DNA of 64,000 nucleotides, from contig NC_052619.1 in NCBI RefSeq assembly GCF_016545825.1, positions 42,251,682-42,315,681 on the forward strand, read 5' to 3'. Below, one piece after another: positions 51,080-63,312 of the stretch. Position 1 is the stretch's first letter, and each line of letters opens with the position of its first letter. The translations under genes and the position numbers were made by a program. Source of the stretch: Eucalyptus grandis (taxonomy: Eukaryota; Streptophyta; Magnoliopsida; Myrtales; Myrtaceae). The notes below the pieces were generated by a model, which worked only from the letters and a program-made list of their open reading frames with translations, did no database searches and had not been told where the DNA came from.

Positions 51080-51383
51080 TTTTTTTTTTTTTTTTTTGGT
51101 ATTGGATTTCGTAAGATCACTACTAACTGTCCTAAAAACTTAAGCTGTTAGATGAAAGCATGGTTTAATAATTAATTATGTTAACACTCCCCCTTACGCT
51201 TAGTCTAGTCTTTTTACCTAGTGCTAAGTGTGGACATGTTTAACTAGGGATTGCTTCTTGGTAGGATTTGAACTTAGGATCTCCTGCGTTGATACTATAT
51301 TAGATTTTGTGAGACCACTGTTAACTTTTCTAAAAACTTAAACTATTGGATGAAAGCATGGTTTAATATTTAATTATTCTAAA
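51080..51383 (-). mobile_element. SINE-like retroinsertion
   Basis: An insertion in the inverted monomer (GTAATGCAA / ATTTAGGAAATAGAAG are contiguous in the related monomer near 47030). It begins with a long T-run (poly(A) of a minus-strand insert) and carries two related 80-bp segments (51102-51190 and 51298-51380, sharing ATGAAAGCATGGTTTAAT). Read on the minus strand it has a box B-like GTTCAAATCC in AGGAGATCCTAAGTTCAAATCC. Type is inferred. Confidence 0.5.
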
Positions 51384-51602
51384 TTTAGGAAATAGAAGCA
51401 ATTTTTTTAAAATGGAAGATAATTTCTAATTTGTTTCTATATTTCAAAAAAAAATGTAAAAAAGATATTATAATAAGTTCCATCTAAGAGCTTGAAGTGT
51501 GTTTAAAGTGGAATAATAAAAAAGAGAGAGAGGAGGGAACAACCTTGATAAATCAGAAAAAAGAGTAGCATAAATATGATTTCATATTCTTCATTCTCTT
51601 TG

Positions 51603-52427
51603 ACTTTGTTTGGTAATGTGCTAAACGGTACTTGATTCTATTTTTTTGTTCCCCGGAATAAAAAAGAACATAAATATGTTTGGTAACATATCTATTCCCG
51701 GGAACAAATTTATTTCCGAGAATAGATTTGGAACATAATTAAGAAGTAGAAAGAAATTGTTTCTAATTCTCGAGAACAACTCTAGAATCAAGTTCATTTT
51801 CTTTTTTCTTTTTCCCTCTTTTCTTTTCTTCTTCTCCTTCTTCCTTGGCTGGTCGCCAACCTCGGCCAGGCTGGTGATTGGTCAGATGACAGTCAATGAC
51901 TTTGTTGGAGTGTCATTGGTCCTCGGCGATTAGGCGAGCTCGAGCTTGCCTAGATTTGGTGAGGCTAAGCTTGCCTAATCGTCGATGAGGCTCGACCTCG
52001 CTAGGCCATTGCGAGGGCGGCATTGGGGTGGCCGACCTCGCAATGGCCCAGTGAGGTTGAGTTTGGTGAGCTCGAGCCTTGCCACGCTGCCAAGGAGGCT
52101 CAGCTGATGATGTTGCTGACCTCGTTTGGCCGGTTGCCAGCTTGGCCAAGATCAACAACCAACCAAAGGAAGAAGGTGAAGGAGAAAAGGAAAAAAAGGA
52201 AAAGAAAAAAAAAAAAAAAGAGAGAAGAATGTAATAAATTTTTTAAATATTTGAAAAAATGATTTGGATTAGAAATTTTAAGAGCAGTACCAAACGCATT
52301 TCTATCTTAGAAATTGAAATTTTGTACAGTTATCAAGTGCCTTTAAATTATCAAAAACTCATTTGAGGAACAAAAATGAAAAATTCTAATTATGTTCCTG
52401 GGAATATAATGGTTGCCATGCAGATCC
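51603..52427. mobile_element. PIF/Harbinger-like non-autonomous element, copy D
   Basis: About 825 bp with ends ACTTTGTTTGGTAAT and (reverse complement) GGATCTGCATGGCAACC. The flanking triplets are TTG (left) and TTA (right), so the target duplication has decayed or is absent. The arms match copies A, B and C, e.g. GTTTGGTAACATATCTATTCCCGGG and, reverse-complemented from the right, ATAGAAATGCGTTTGGTACTG. The core at about 51845-52160 contains GGCGAGCTCG/GAGGCTCG units flanked by CTTCTTCTCC and GGAAGAAGG tracts. Confidence 0.75.
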
Positions 52428-52681
52428 TTAAAGTTTTAAGAATGTATAAAGGGTAATATAAAAGAAGGAAAGAGATTGGGGATGTGTCACTCAACACAAA
52501 AGAATAGTAGCCAGACATCTTTTCACACACTTCATCATTTGATTGTTTCATGTGTCTAAAGAGGAATAATAGAAAGAAAGGGGAAGAAGGGTGACCAAAC
52601 AGAAAAAGAGTAGCAAAAACATTGTCTCATAATCTTCATCCTCACTGTTCAATCATTTTTTAGTCTTTTTTTCCCCTCAAC

Positions 52682-52686
<5 letters not shown>

Positions 52687-52735
<49 letters not shown>
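52687..52735. repeat. (AT)n microsatellite
   Basis: About 24 uninterrupted TA units, at the edge of the inverted monomer array. Confidence 0.95.
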
Positions 52736-52737
<2 letters not shown>

Positions 52738-52760
52738 TCTTCCGTCAATATCCAAATAAA

Positions 52761-54204
52761 GCACAAGTATCATAAGTGAGTTCCTTTTTGTTCTATTGTA
52801 GATTTAATGATAATTTTTTTATAATTATTTCTTAATTTAGATTTTTTTATAAATAAAAGCTTGAAATGCCTTCATTTTCTCAAATAAAGATTAATGATTT
52901 AAAGTGAACTTTATTTCAAATAAGGGTTATGGTTGTTTCAAATAAGGGCCTAACCTTGTCGGCTAGTAGAATATTTTGGCTGATTGGAGGCATTTTCATC
53001 CATAGACAATTTTAACTTAACTTAAATTAAAAAAATTAAAAGATAAAAGTTTTTTTTAAAAGGAAAAATACAAGCGAGAGGGCTGGCTCTCGCTGAGGAG
53101 TTGGCAACCCTGATGACCATTGCCACCCCACGCCAATGGGGTAGTGGCCACAGGTGGAGGTCGTGTGTGTGCTTTTATTTATTAAAGTTTTAGTTTTTTT
53201 AGGTTATCTTATGGAAAAAAAAGGAAAAATCTAAAAAAGAAAAAGATGAAAATGCCCTTGACAAGTGGGAGGGGTTATACCTTTTTTTGAGACATATATG
53301 ACCACTTCAGGCTCTTATTTGAAACAATATCCATTTCAAGTGCTTATATGAAATGAGGGCACTTCAGGTAGGGGTGAGCATCGGTCCAAGGTTGATCCTG
53401 GACTGATCCAACCCTGCTAGTCTTGATCCTATTCTCAGGAGTGTCATGACTTGATCTCAGGGAAGGCTAGGTTTAGGGGTACTTGACCATGAGAGTTCCC
53501 TCACAATTCATGTTCCAAAAGACGTCGTCACCTCGCCTTTTAGATTAAACCTCTCGCGAGTTCCCTCGTACACGGTTGTGAGTTTTCCCAAAATCATACC
53601 CCATGTGATAGCGAAGTGTCGCGATTCGTACCCACACGGGCGGCACACCTTGAGAAAGGAGGTCGGATGTGGATATCGAATTTAGAAGTACCTTTACCAC
53701 AATAGCTCTCGATAGTACGCTTCGCCCATGATGATGACATCACTTCATCCTTTGGGGTACTGTCACATCGAGTATGCTAAATCGTGATGAGTCTTATCAA
53801 AACCATACCCCTCACGATGGATTTATTTATATGGTCTAGTTGTTTAAAACAACCTAAAAATAAGACGGGAGTTGTCTTTAGCCTCGTTTTTGGGGGTTGG
53901 CTAGAAAACCCAATTGAAGGTCGGGAGTCCACTCTCGATTTCTACGCAACAAGATATTTAGGTTCGGGGACTTAGGTTATGCTAATATTTCTATTAGCAT
54001 CATTTCAGTAACTAATAACATGTCATGTTACCTAAGGTGATCATACATGTATTTGTACTTTTTCGGGGTTCGTTTACCTAAACTAAAAGATCATGCATCA
54101 TTAGTCATTTTCGCACCATTCTATTTCTAAGAAAGATAAAAAGAAGGCAATCATTTATATTGAAAGTGCAAAACAATAAATAAACAACCAAGGAAAGCAT
54201 TTAA
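52761..54204. other. Repeat-derived gene-free interval
   Basis: No gene supported. At 53375 a TAGGGGTGAGCATCGG motif resembles one terminus of the hAT-like elements, but the partner end was not found. The rest has the look of decayed retroelement DNA. Confidence 0.35.
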
Positions 54205-57200
54205 TGTGACAGCCTGATTTTCAGGTTCTGTTTTCAATTGAATAAGTTGGGCTTTTCATCGACGTGCCTATAGTCTTTTATTCTGAGCTGATCACTCACG
54301 TGATAATCAGTTTATCTGGTGAAGCTGTTAAGGGATTTTAACGCAATAGACTTGAGAATTTGACTAGAAATCGATTGCTCGACCGTGCTAATCTGTAAGG
54401 GTCATTACGGCACTTTTAAATTCAATCAGAGGTCGGAGATAGGTCGATTCGACAGAGATATGTGATTAGTGTGTGGGTGATTCCATCTGATTGCAAAATT
54501 TCCGTCGAACAACACTAGACTGATTTTTTTTTTGTCATTTTTGTACCCTGTGCCAATATTTAAAACCTTGAGATTTTCACGACAATCAAGAGTTGTCAAT
54601 GTGTCGAAGATGTACAATGTGGCTAAAAAATAATTGACCATGGGTCAATTACGTTAAAAATTTCTAAAAGCTACCCGGTAGGCTAGGTCACGCTAAAATC
54701 GTGCTCGGTTGAATTTAACCGCGAATTTAAACCCGATTTCAGAAATTGAAAGTTTTGTTATGTCATGACTCATTTTAGGAATGTCGACTCATCCTTTGAA
54801 GATTTTACTGCAAATCGGGATTTTCGGCGAAAATTCAAAGTAAGGTTATTTTGGACCGAGAAAATTAGAGGGTCGTTTTTGGTCGCATTTTTGGCCGCCA
54901 AGTTGGTTCAACTGATGAGGAAAAATCATAAGAGGGACAATGACACCTTGACTGAATTTTGGGACTTCAATTGGATCAAATTGGAGGAGAATTGGAGGGG
55001 AATTAAATGAAATTGGATGGCAAAATGTACAAATTCGTAGGCCCAAAGGGGGTGCAACATTTCAGCTTATACCAAGGCTTGTTGGGGAAGTTTTGTGAGG
55101 GAAAATAGGCTAAGGATAGGGCTGAAGTGGTGGGGGCAATGAGCATTTTGGCTTGATATTTAGGCTTGGTGGTCCCCCTCTCTCTTCAACTGGCTTCTTC
55201 TTCCTCATTCAACCACCTTTATCAATTGTTAAGCAAGTTTGGAGCTCAAAATTGTAGAGAGAAACCAGAGAGAGCCCCCCTTCACCGTAGACCGCCCCGC
55301 CGCTATCCAAAGATCGTCGCACACTCGTCGTGCGGCTCGAGCCCTACGAGCTGTTCGCCGGCCCGCTCGCGTCCCACCTCACTCTTGCGCCTCCTCGCTG
55401 TCCCCTAAGCCACCCTGGTCGTCGTTGAGGTCGCCTGAGTTGTCTCCGCCATCGTTTAGCAGCCACCGTCGTTCGCTGTAGCCTCTACCGCACGCTTGGT
55501 CTGTTCCTAGCTGTTGTAGCCCAACTGAGCCGCCTCCTTCAGCCACGAGCAAAGCCGAAGCTTCGGCAAAGGCTGAGGTCTTCGAGGCCCGTTTTAGGTC
55601 TCTTTCGGGCCTTGGTTGGTGTCGCTGCAGGCTTAGTTGTCACCCGCCTTCACATCGCCGTCGCCGTGAACTCATCGGATCGTAAAATTGGTGAGTTTAC
55701 TTGCTAAACTATGCTTAGGGAGTTAATGATGCCTAATGGGTGATTAGTTTATGCTAGTTAGGGATTATGTAGTTAGTTAGATTGGATTAATGAGTTAATC
55801 GCTTAATTATGCATGTTAGGTGTTTAGAATAGACTAATTAAGGGCTAATGAGGTTGTGCTATTTATCTAGATAGGTTCGGAAATTTTCTAGGCCCATTTA
55901 GGTGGTTAGATTAGCATTTCCGGCCTAAGTTTTCATTTATTGGATTTTGGTATTTGTTTAATTATTTTTGGTATTTATTTAATTATTTAATATTTTCTGG
56001 AAATTATACTAGGATAGCCGGTGATAGGAATTTCGTCTTGATTGCAATGGTGTGCTTAGTTTATCCAATTGAGTGCTAATTTGTGCAAATTGAGTTGTGA
56101 TTGGAATTTTGGTTATTTATTCCAAAATTGTGAAATTTTGATATTTAATTAGAAAGTCATATTGAACAGTGGGATTTTAAAATGGAGGATATCAATTTAT
56201 TTGGTTCAAATTGACTGTGTATCCACACTATTATTTTCACCGTGTGTTTTTAATACAAAGAAAATAGGCCAAGTCATTATTTTAATTGAGGCATTTAATC
56301 GCAAAGCATAATGTCCTTGGCCGGGATTGATTGATCGTGTGATGGCTAAGTGAACCCATCCCCGATATGTGTCGGTAGGACATTACCCCTATATGGGATA
56401 CCCCTGAACAACGGATGCCAGTCGCAGTAGATTCTGGACCGATGCTCCTTTGGGAATACTATCCCTGATGTGCGTCGGTGGATGTTGCTGTGCTCAAAGA
56501 AGTGAGACGACGCTTGGCTACGCCAGAAGACCAATGTGCGTCGGTAGATCATGCTTATGCGAGCAATAATCGAATTGGAGCATGTGATTGATTGAAATTG
56601 AAGCGCCGGATTATGGGGCAAAATTGTGTGGCATGTATGGGACGTGTTATAACAATTTGGTCTTATAATCGGGACCCCTGGATTGACTGTATTGATTGTA
56701 TTGAGTGTATTGATTGAATTAATCGATTGAATTTATTGAATTGAGGGATTGATTGATCGATTGAATTGATTGGATTGATTGATTGAGTATATGAATTGTA
56801 CTGACATGCAAGAGGAAACTGAGGCAAGGTAAGTCCTCTGTCTTGTGTGCATAGACTGCCTCTAGGCGTATAGTTTAGGGGGTAAACTTGCTGAGACATT
56901 GTCTCACCTCGTCGTGGGCTTAATCTTTTCAGGTCCTTAGATGGCGGCCTCGCTGGTTCGTTATAGTCAGCCTCGGAGGGTTACCGAGCCAGTGATTGAT
57001 TTCCCTATTCCTAGAGGCCACGGGGTTTGGGTCTATGAGCTCGTAGTGACCACTGTCTAAGTCGATGAGGGCTTACCTGAGAGGGTACCTTATCGATTTA
57101 AGGCGTAATTTCGCCGTGGGCTCAATGAATACAGAGTTGGTCCCCTTCAAGGTTTTGAGGTCCCAACTGCGGTAATAGACGCCACTTTTGGCGAGGGTAC

Positions 57201-57553
57201 AGCTGACCATCTTGATGGTATTGTAGTGGACTCGGCGCCCCTGAAGCTTATGGAGTCTGAAGGGTCGGTGAATGTATCCGACTAAGGGGTCGCAAGATAG
57301 TTTCCTTTTGAGGGCTGAACTTTTTGGAATAGACTTTTGGTTGTAGATCTTTGTATATAAACCGATGTGTTTATAAATGTGTTTTGGTTGTGAAATTGTT
57401 CCTGCTTTTCTATCCTGTGTTGGTTGCTATCAGGGGTTATTGTTCGCTTCCGCATATGCATTAAAATGAATGGGTCGGCGACGTGTCTTAAGATGTCGCA
57501 ATTTTATCGACTACCGAGGGATGTGCGTGCGCTTGAAACTCTGGAGCGTGACA
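54205..57553. mobile_element. Solo LTR of a large LTR retrotransposon
   Basis: 3349 bp that starts TGTGACAGCC and ends GGAGCGTGACA (5'-TG..CA-3'). It is flanked by the perfect 5-bp repeat TTTAA at 54200-54204 and 57554-57558. There is no gag or pol sequence and no second LTR. A GC-rich leader-like stretch (about 55240-55680) follows a possible promoter. A TATTGATTGTATTGAGTG-type repeat lies at 56680-56800, and near the 3' end are GTATATAAACC and TGTATATAA-type signals. The very long LTR suggests a Gypsy-type or LARD-type parent; lineage cannot be told. Confidence 0.75.
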
Positions 57554-57558
57554 TTTAA

Positions 57559-60500
57559 TCTATCATGCAATCCTAAGAAAGATAAAAAGAGAAATTAAAT
57601 GAAAGGACATAAAAGAAAGGAATCCGCAACTCCTCCGATTTTTATACAGACAAAGGAAACTCGAGACATGTGGGGGATGAATGGTATAACAACGTGGTCG
57701 GAATGGACATCGACCTTCCACCATATTCGAGATCCTAATCTAATACCTAATCTAAGAACTATAACTAGGTATATACAATGGAAAAAGATAACAATTGTAC
57801 ACATCAAAATAATAAAAAATACGGCATAAGGCAAAGTTTTAATCAATTCAACTAAACAAGATTTAAAATCAACCAAATTTGAGCCTCGGGATCGGCCTTT
57901 GTAATTCATGCGTGGGTCCCTTTAGACACCTATCCAAGTTCATTTTATGACTTATAACCATTATTGATCATTTGTGTTCTTGTATGGTCAATAACACTTG
58001 TAAGTTCCTAAAAAGATGTTCTATGTGATTCCCTATGACTTTTCCTTGGTGTCATGCATCGCCCTAACATACATCTAATAATCACATGCACGAGCATGAA
58101 TTAAACACATAGGTAGGCCTTTGAGACCTTGTTTCCCAAATAATCAATCAAGTGAGTGAACCGTCGGCAGGTCATTTATCATAAAGCATGCACTAATCAC
58201 AAACATAAACGTTTTTAATGAATGGCGTGGTTATATGCATGAAAGGGTTACATGTGATCTTTCAAAGATGAATTTAAAGTCATTAATAACAAAAAAAATA
58301 ATGTTTTTGAGATAAACTGACATCTTAGTTATGGAACACATTTAATTGCCAATGTTAGCTTGGGACTCGCATAAATGCACTTACAAGTATCGCAGACAAT
58401 TTAAATATGGTCCAAACTATGACTTTTGCAATGTCAAATCAAAATTCAAAGAGATTTGATGACGTTTTAGACTAAGGAATATCTAGGCTATGGAAGGGCT
58501 CGCATAGAGGTACTCATAAACATCATAGGCATTTTAAATATGGTCCAAACCATGACTTTTCCTAAGTCAAATCAAGTATTGAAAAATAAATTTCAAAAGG
58601 TTTGCTTTTGGAAGCATCACATAAACCAAAGTGGTTTCAAGATGTAATTTGAAGGAGTCATTCGTCGAAAATCATTTGACAACAAAGATTAAAGGATTTG
58701 AAACAACTTTCATGAAGATGATATGTCCTAATATCATGCACAAACTAGCCTAAAGGGCTTAACTAAGCAATCACAACCAAAAGTTCACAACAGAAATTTT
58801 CAGATCAATCATAGCAAGTCAGCAAAATCGGATAATACCCCTTGATGGTCTATCTATGAAAAAATTACCTAACATGCATGACAAAATATGGAACAGCTTT
58901 CATGAAGAAAGTTTCTCTAAAAGAGCTAAGCATGATTTTATAAAAATCAGACAACAAGAAACTGCGCATCAAAAAATCACCAAGACAGCAGGACATCGCA
59001 TCATTGCAACCAAGGTTTATCATACCAAATGAAGTCTAAAAATGATGATATTCTACCACAACGTAGATAAAAGAATGGCAAACAAACTTTGTTAAGGGTC
59101 CAAGTTGAGAATCCTTACAGGAAAAATAGTACAAAAATAACAAAGGTCTATCTAAAGAGGGGTAAAAACAGGGGTCCGAATTTGACCCTAATTCTAAATT
59201 CCACTCTTAGGAAAAATGAAAAATAGACCTATCGAAAAGAAATTTGTATGAAATAAAAGGCATTTGAAAGTTTTAAGTGTGCTCTACAACTTTCTAAAAG
59301 GTTCGGGTTCAATTGAAGACAACTTGGTGCTCTAAGATTGGGTTTTCTAAAAGTGTGCGTATCAGCAATTAAAAATCAGAATATTTGCATTGTCAACCCC
59401 AACAATCAATTCTAGCAATGAACAGAAATGTGAAGGAAATCAAAACCGCAACAAGATTACCTTCTCAAACAGTACATAACAAGAACTTCATGAATATTCA
59501 AATACAAACAGAAACTTCCCCAAATGCTCTATTGTCTCTCTTGCGAATATTTAGGCTCCATTAGTCTTCCACTAAGTATTATTTTCTAGAGTTGACTTCA
59601 ACTTTGCATTCATAGTTGGTACTTCTAAACCTTTGAAGAAGGTCATCTTCTTTGCAACAAGCTACTATGCATTAGAAAAACACTAAAAAAAAAAAAAAAA
59701 AGATAACTAATTTCACAAAACTAGTAGTCAAGATTTAAATCCGTGAATTAAACGATGGGTTTAGTTTTTCTTAAGTTTCTTTTTTTCTTTGGTTTTTTTG
59801 GGTTTTTTGGGGGGGCGGGGAGTGGGAGGGGGAGACTGGGGTGGTTTAACGCTGGATTTAGTTAGGCAAAATTACAAACACCCGGCAGACATCACAAAAT
59901 GGGGTTTCTTCAGACGAAAAGAGAGGGTACAAGCACTGGCGATAGGAGATAATCTTGTTCACGTAGTTTTCAATGGCTTTGGAAGGTCTAAACTCTTACT
60001 CTTTGGCTAAGCCATCACTCAAAGTCACGGATGATTTTGTTCATTCAAAACTCGTGGAATTTTGGACTGAACAGAGCATTCCAAGGGACTCTTATCACCC
60101 TCTATCTCTCTTCCTCATCAATCATCAATGATTACATTGACTAGAGAGATTGGTGCGTGAGATCGCTGCTTCAGCTGAAGGTCACGAATCTCTTGGAAAT
60201 TCTCTTTCAGAGTACAAGATTTTTGCTGCTTAAAACTGTGTTAAAAATAAGGAATTAACACGGACATGGAAAGACACTTTGCCGGGGGTGTTCCTTTTGA
60301 TGTTTACAAACACTTAGGATATCAATATAAAACCAGTAATGATATGTAACTAAGCAAGTTTGTGAAGAATATGAGATTTATCGATGAGATTATGATCTGA
60401 TTGATGAGGAAATATGAAAAACAAACACTTGCTATATATTTGCACCATAAGGACTCCCGTAATTAGTGAAGTAAGAGTGTCTTGTGATTGAGATATCCCA

Positions 60501-60934
60501 AGAAACTTTGATTGCAAGTCTCATGAACAAAAGAAGCATCCGCCTTAGTTGAACTTAACAAATATCCTAAAAAAAACATTATGGAACGTCACTTTGAGTT
60601 CAAATGTTCATTTACACCGATTTCTCTCGATGGACTCACAAGTGGTGATAAACTATCCAACAGGACTAGACAGACATAAAAATTGGTGCAAATTGCATTC
60701 CAAGTTGCTCCAATGATGGTTATCATGCCTTTGCTGCGGAAGAAGATCATCTTCGCCATGCATCTTTTCAGTTTAATCATGCCTTCCTGTGTATTCTCAA
60801 TGGATGTGCAACAACCTCGACCCCTAATTTGTTTCCCTGCCTTGATGATTGCTTCCTGAAGATCTGCAAGCCAACAAGTATTCCACTCGCCCCTTCCCAT
60901 TTAATCTGTTTCACTGGCTTCCAGTTCCTCTATA
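57559..60934. other. Gene-free interval before the TNL gene
   Basis: AT-rich, with runs of A (e.g. 59684-59700) and G (59805-59830). A short sequence CAAATATGGTCCAAAC-ATGACTTTTG recurs near 58400 and 58540. No coding exon recognised. The minus-strand frame at 60589-60900 lies just downstream of the TNL stop codon and is more likely 3' UTR than an exon. Confidence 0.4.
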
Positions 60935-61980
60935 CTATATCACATATGGGATGTATGGACCTGAAAAACTTCCCCACTCATCATCAACATCCTCACGGAG
61001 TGCAGCTGGATCTACCAATTGATTGTCTTCAAGCACAACCTTCAAATCATCTTCTAGTCGTCTGCATCTTATGAAATATCCCAACTTCATCAGAGTTCCA
61101 CCCAAAACTCTAAGTCTAAGGCTAAATCTTAAATAACTCTCTTCAAATTGACCAAAATCAACTCCTCCCTCCAAAACTCCCCACAGCCAATTAGGTTTGA
61201 AAAACTGAATCCACACTTGATCTGAATCAAAAGAACCAAGAGTTCCTGATAGCACATTCCGCCTTTGTCCATTAACATGTGGCACAATGTCGAAAGATAT
61301 TTCCTTTTTTCCTTCTCCTACACTGATAGCAACACAAAGATCCAATTCAAATAACTTGTCATATAGGTCCTGTGAAGCCCTGAAAGATATGGTTCCGTCT
61401 TCAACAAGGACAAACTCCTTTGGCATCTCTCCTCCAGAGCGAACAATTCGATACTCGGGAGAAATTCGGGAATAACGACACCTCTGTTACATTGGAAAAT
61501 TGTTAGAAGAGTTTGATTTAAGTTGTCCTTGTAATTCAACCATAGCTAGAGTTATATAATAATTAAAGATGTTGATGTATACAATACTCATGTGATAGAA
61601 ATCATTCCATTGCAAATGTTGTAGCCACCACTATTACATATACATGTAGAATCACTTCATAATAGATTTGTTTGTTTGCGTAGAATTTTTGGTTTGCATT
61701 GTACATAGTATACACTCCATAACGACACAGTCTGCGTCCGCCTGCTCGCTTACAGACAGAGACCTCAATTGAGAAGTCAGCCATTTTAAATCCTTTGTGG
61801 ACTAATTTGCTCGAACTATCTTCCTCTATGCTAGTTTAATTATTATCTTCATGCTCTAGCCTCCGCTATTCCAGATAGGTGCAGAATCACCTTATGTTAG
61901 TTTGTTTATTTGTCTAGCATCTTCTGCTTTTGCATTAACAAACACACAGGGCACCCAACATGAAAAAATTCTGTACCAAT

Positions 61981-62038
<58 letters not shown>

Positions 62039-63273
62039 AAGTGAGACATCAGCCATGTTCGACCCTTCGCGGACTAAATTACTTGTACTATATTCTTCTG
62101 AGCCAGTTTTATGATCCAGTAAATATTCTAATTCGCTTGAACTTTCTTCCTCTGTGTTTGCTTGATCATTTTCATGCCAAATCTCATAGAGTAAAGCTGG
62201 ATCCACTGACTGATCATCTTGAAGCAAAACCTCCAAATCATAATCTAGTGGCTTGCATATTAGCCTAAATCCACACTTTTTCACATTTCCACCACTTAAT
62301 ACTCTAATGCTAAACTGGAAATGACTCCAGTCATATGTTGTGCGATAGTCGGGCCACAACTGCTGTCTTTCACGATAGTCAAGCCACACATTTTCCAAAT
62401 CTGATGATCTGAAAGTGCTTATGATTTCTTTAGCCATTGAGCCATTAACAGATGATTCCAGACAAAATTCAACTGGCCGTTCTCCATCTTTTGCTTGGAA
62501 TACAACACCGAAAGCTAATCCTAGAAACTTCTTATACAAGTCTTTTGAAGCCGTGAAATATATGTAACCCTCTTTGTCAGGGAGCAACCATCTTGGCATC
62601 TCTCCTCCAGGTAGAAGAACTTCACGACGAGTTTTGGCAAGAAGTTGCTGTCATAGATGTAGACTGTTAGATAATTTTTCAAAATAGGCACCTAAAAAGG
62701 GGTGTTTCGATGAATTAAAGGGAACTACTAGAGGTTGCCCTAGTAGCGACCCTTCTCACATGGGAAGGGAGAGGTGGGGAGTTCAATTCCCCGCCTTTTC
62801 AAGAGGTTGGGGGTGGGGACGTTTAGTTTCAAGGGTGGGATTCGATTCCCACGCTTTGCAAAGAGGCAAAGCAAAAACTTGAAAATGAGTTGAGAGTTAG
62901 AGTAAGATAGACTAAAAAGAAAAATTAAAGGGGTAGTCCTAGAATCTAGGTATAATTAGTATTAACATTAAAAGGGCTTTTTGTACTTAATTGGTGGAAA
63001 CATGATATGTTAAATTGAAGATTTTGTAATTGGATGAAGGTGTATTGCTGGAGTATTTCATTTGGGTGATCCTTGTAGTTCCACAGCAAACTAGAGTTCT
63101 ATAGATAGAGAGCATATCCTTTGTGTTTCTTATAGCCATCTCCACAACATTTATTTGTAGAATTACTTTCTATATGTTTGCTTTTCTTAATTAGCCCACG
63201 GATCCAAGATCTTCAGCCTTTTAAAATATACACACTTGGTGCAGCCAACTTGTACAGGACTCCGTGTAAATCA

Positions 63274-63312
<39 letters not shown>

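Larger units (their letters stand above)
49850..52760 (-). repeat. Inverted copy of the ~1.0-kb monomer array
   Basis: On the minus strand this matches the monomers at 44970-48160. For example AGACAACATTTTCC at 49900, TCCGACATCCAGTTTACTTGA at 50038, TTCAATGAATCG...TTTAATACACAAAC at 50998-51045, and ATTTCTAATTTGTTTCTATATTTC at 51421. It crosses a monomer junction near 51045. It is interrupted by three insertions: 50105-50773, 51080-51383 and 51603-52427. It ends near an (AT)n microsatellite at 52687-52735. Confidence 0.7.

Noticed and set aside
60589..60900. 103-codon minus-strand ORF downstream of the TNL stop
   Set aside because: No domain or splice link to the TNL exons; more likely 3' UTR or chance.
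61892..62035. C-terminal extension with Leu-Ser repeats on the first C-JID exon
   Set aside because: The frame runs through a donor site into a (TC)n intron tract. The family ends the exon at the donor and continues in a later exon.
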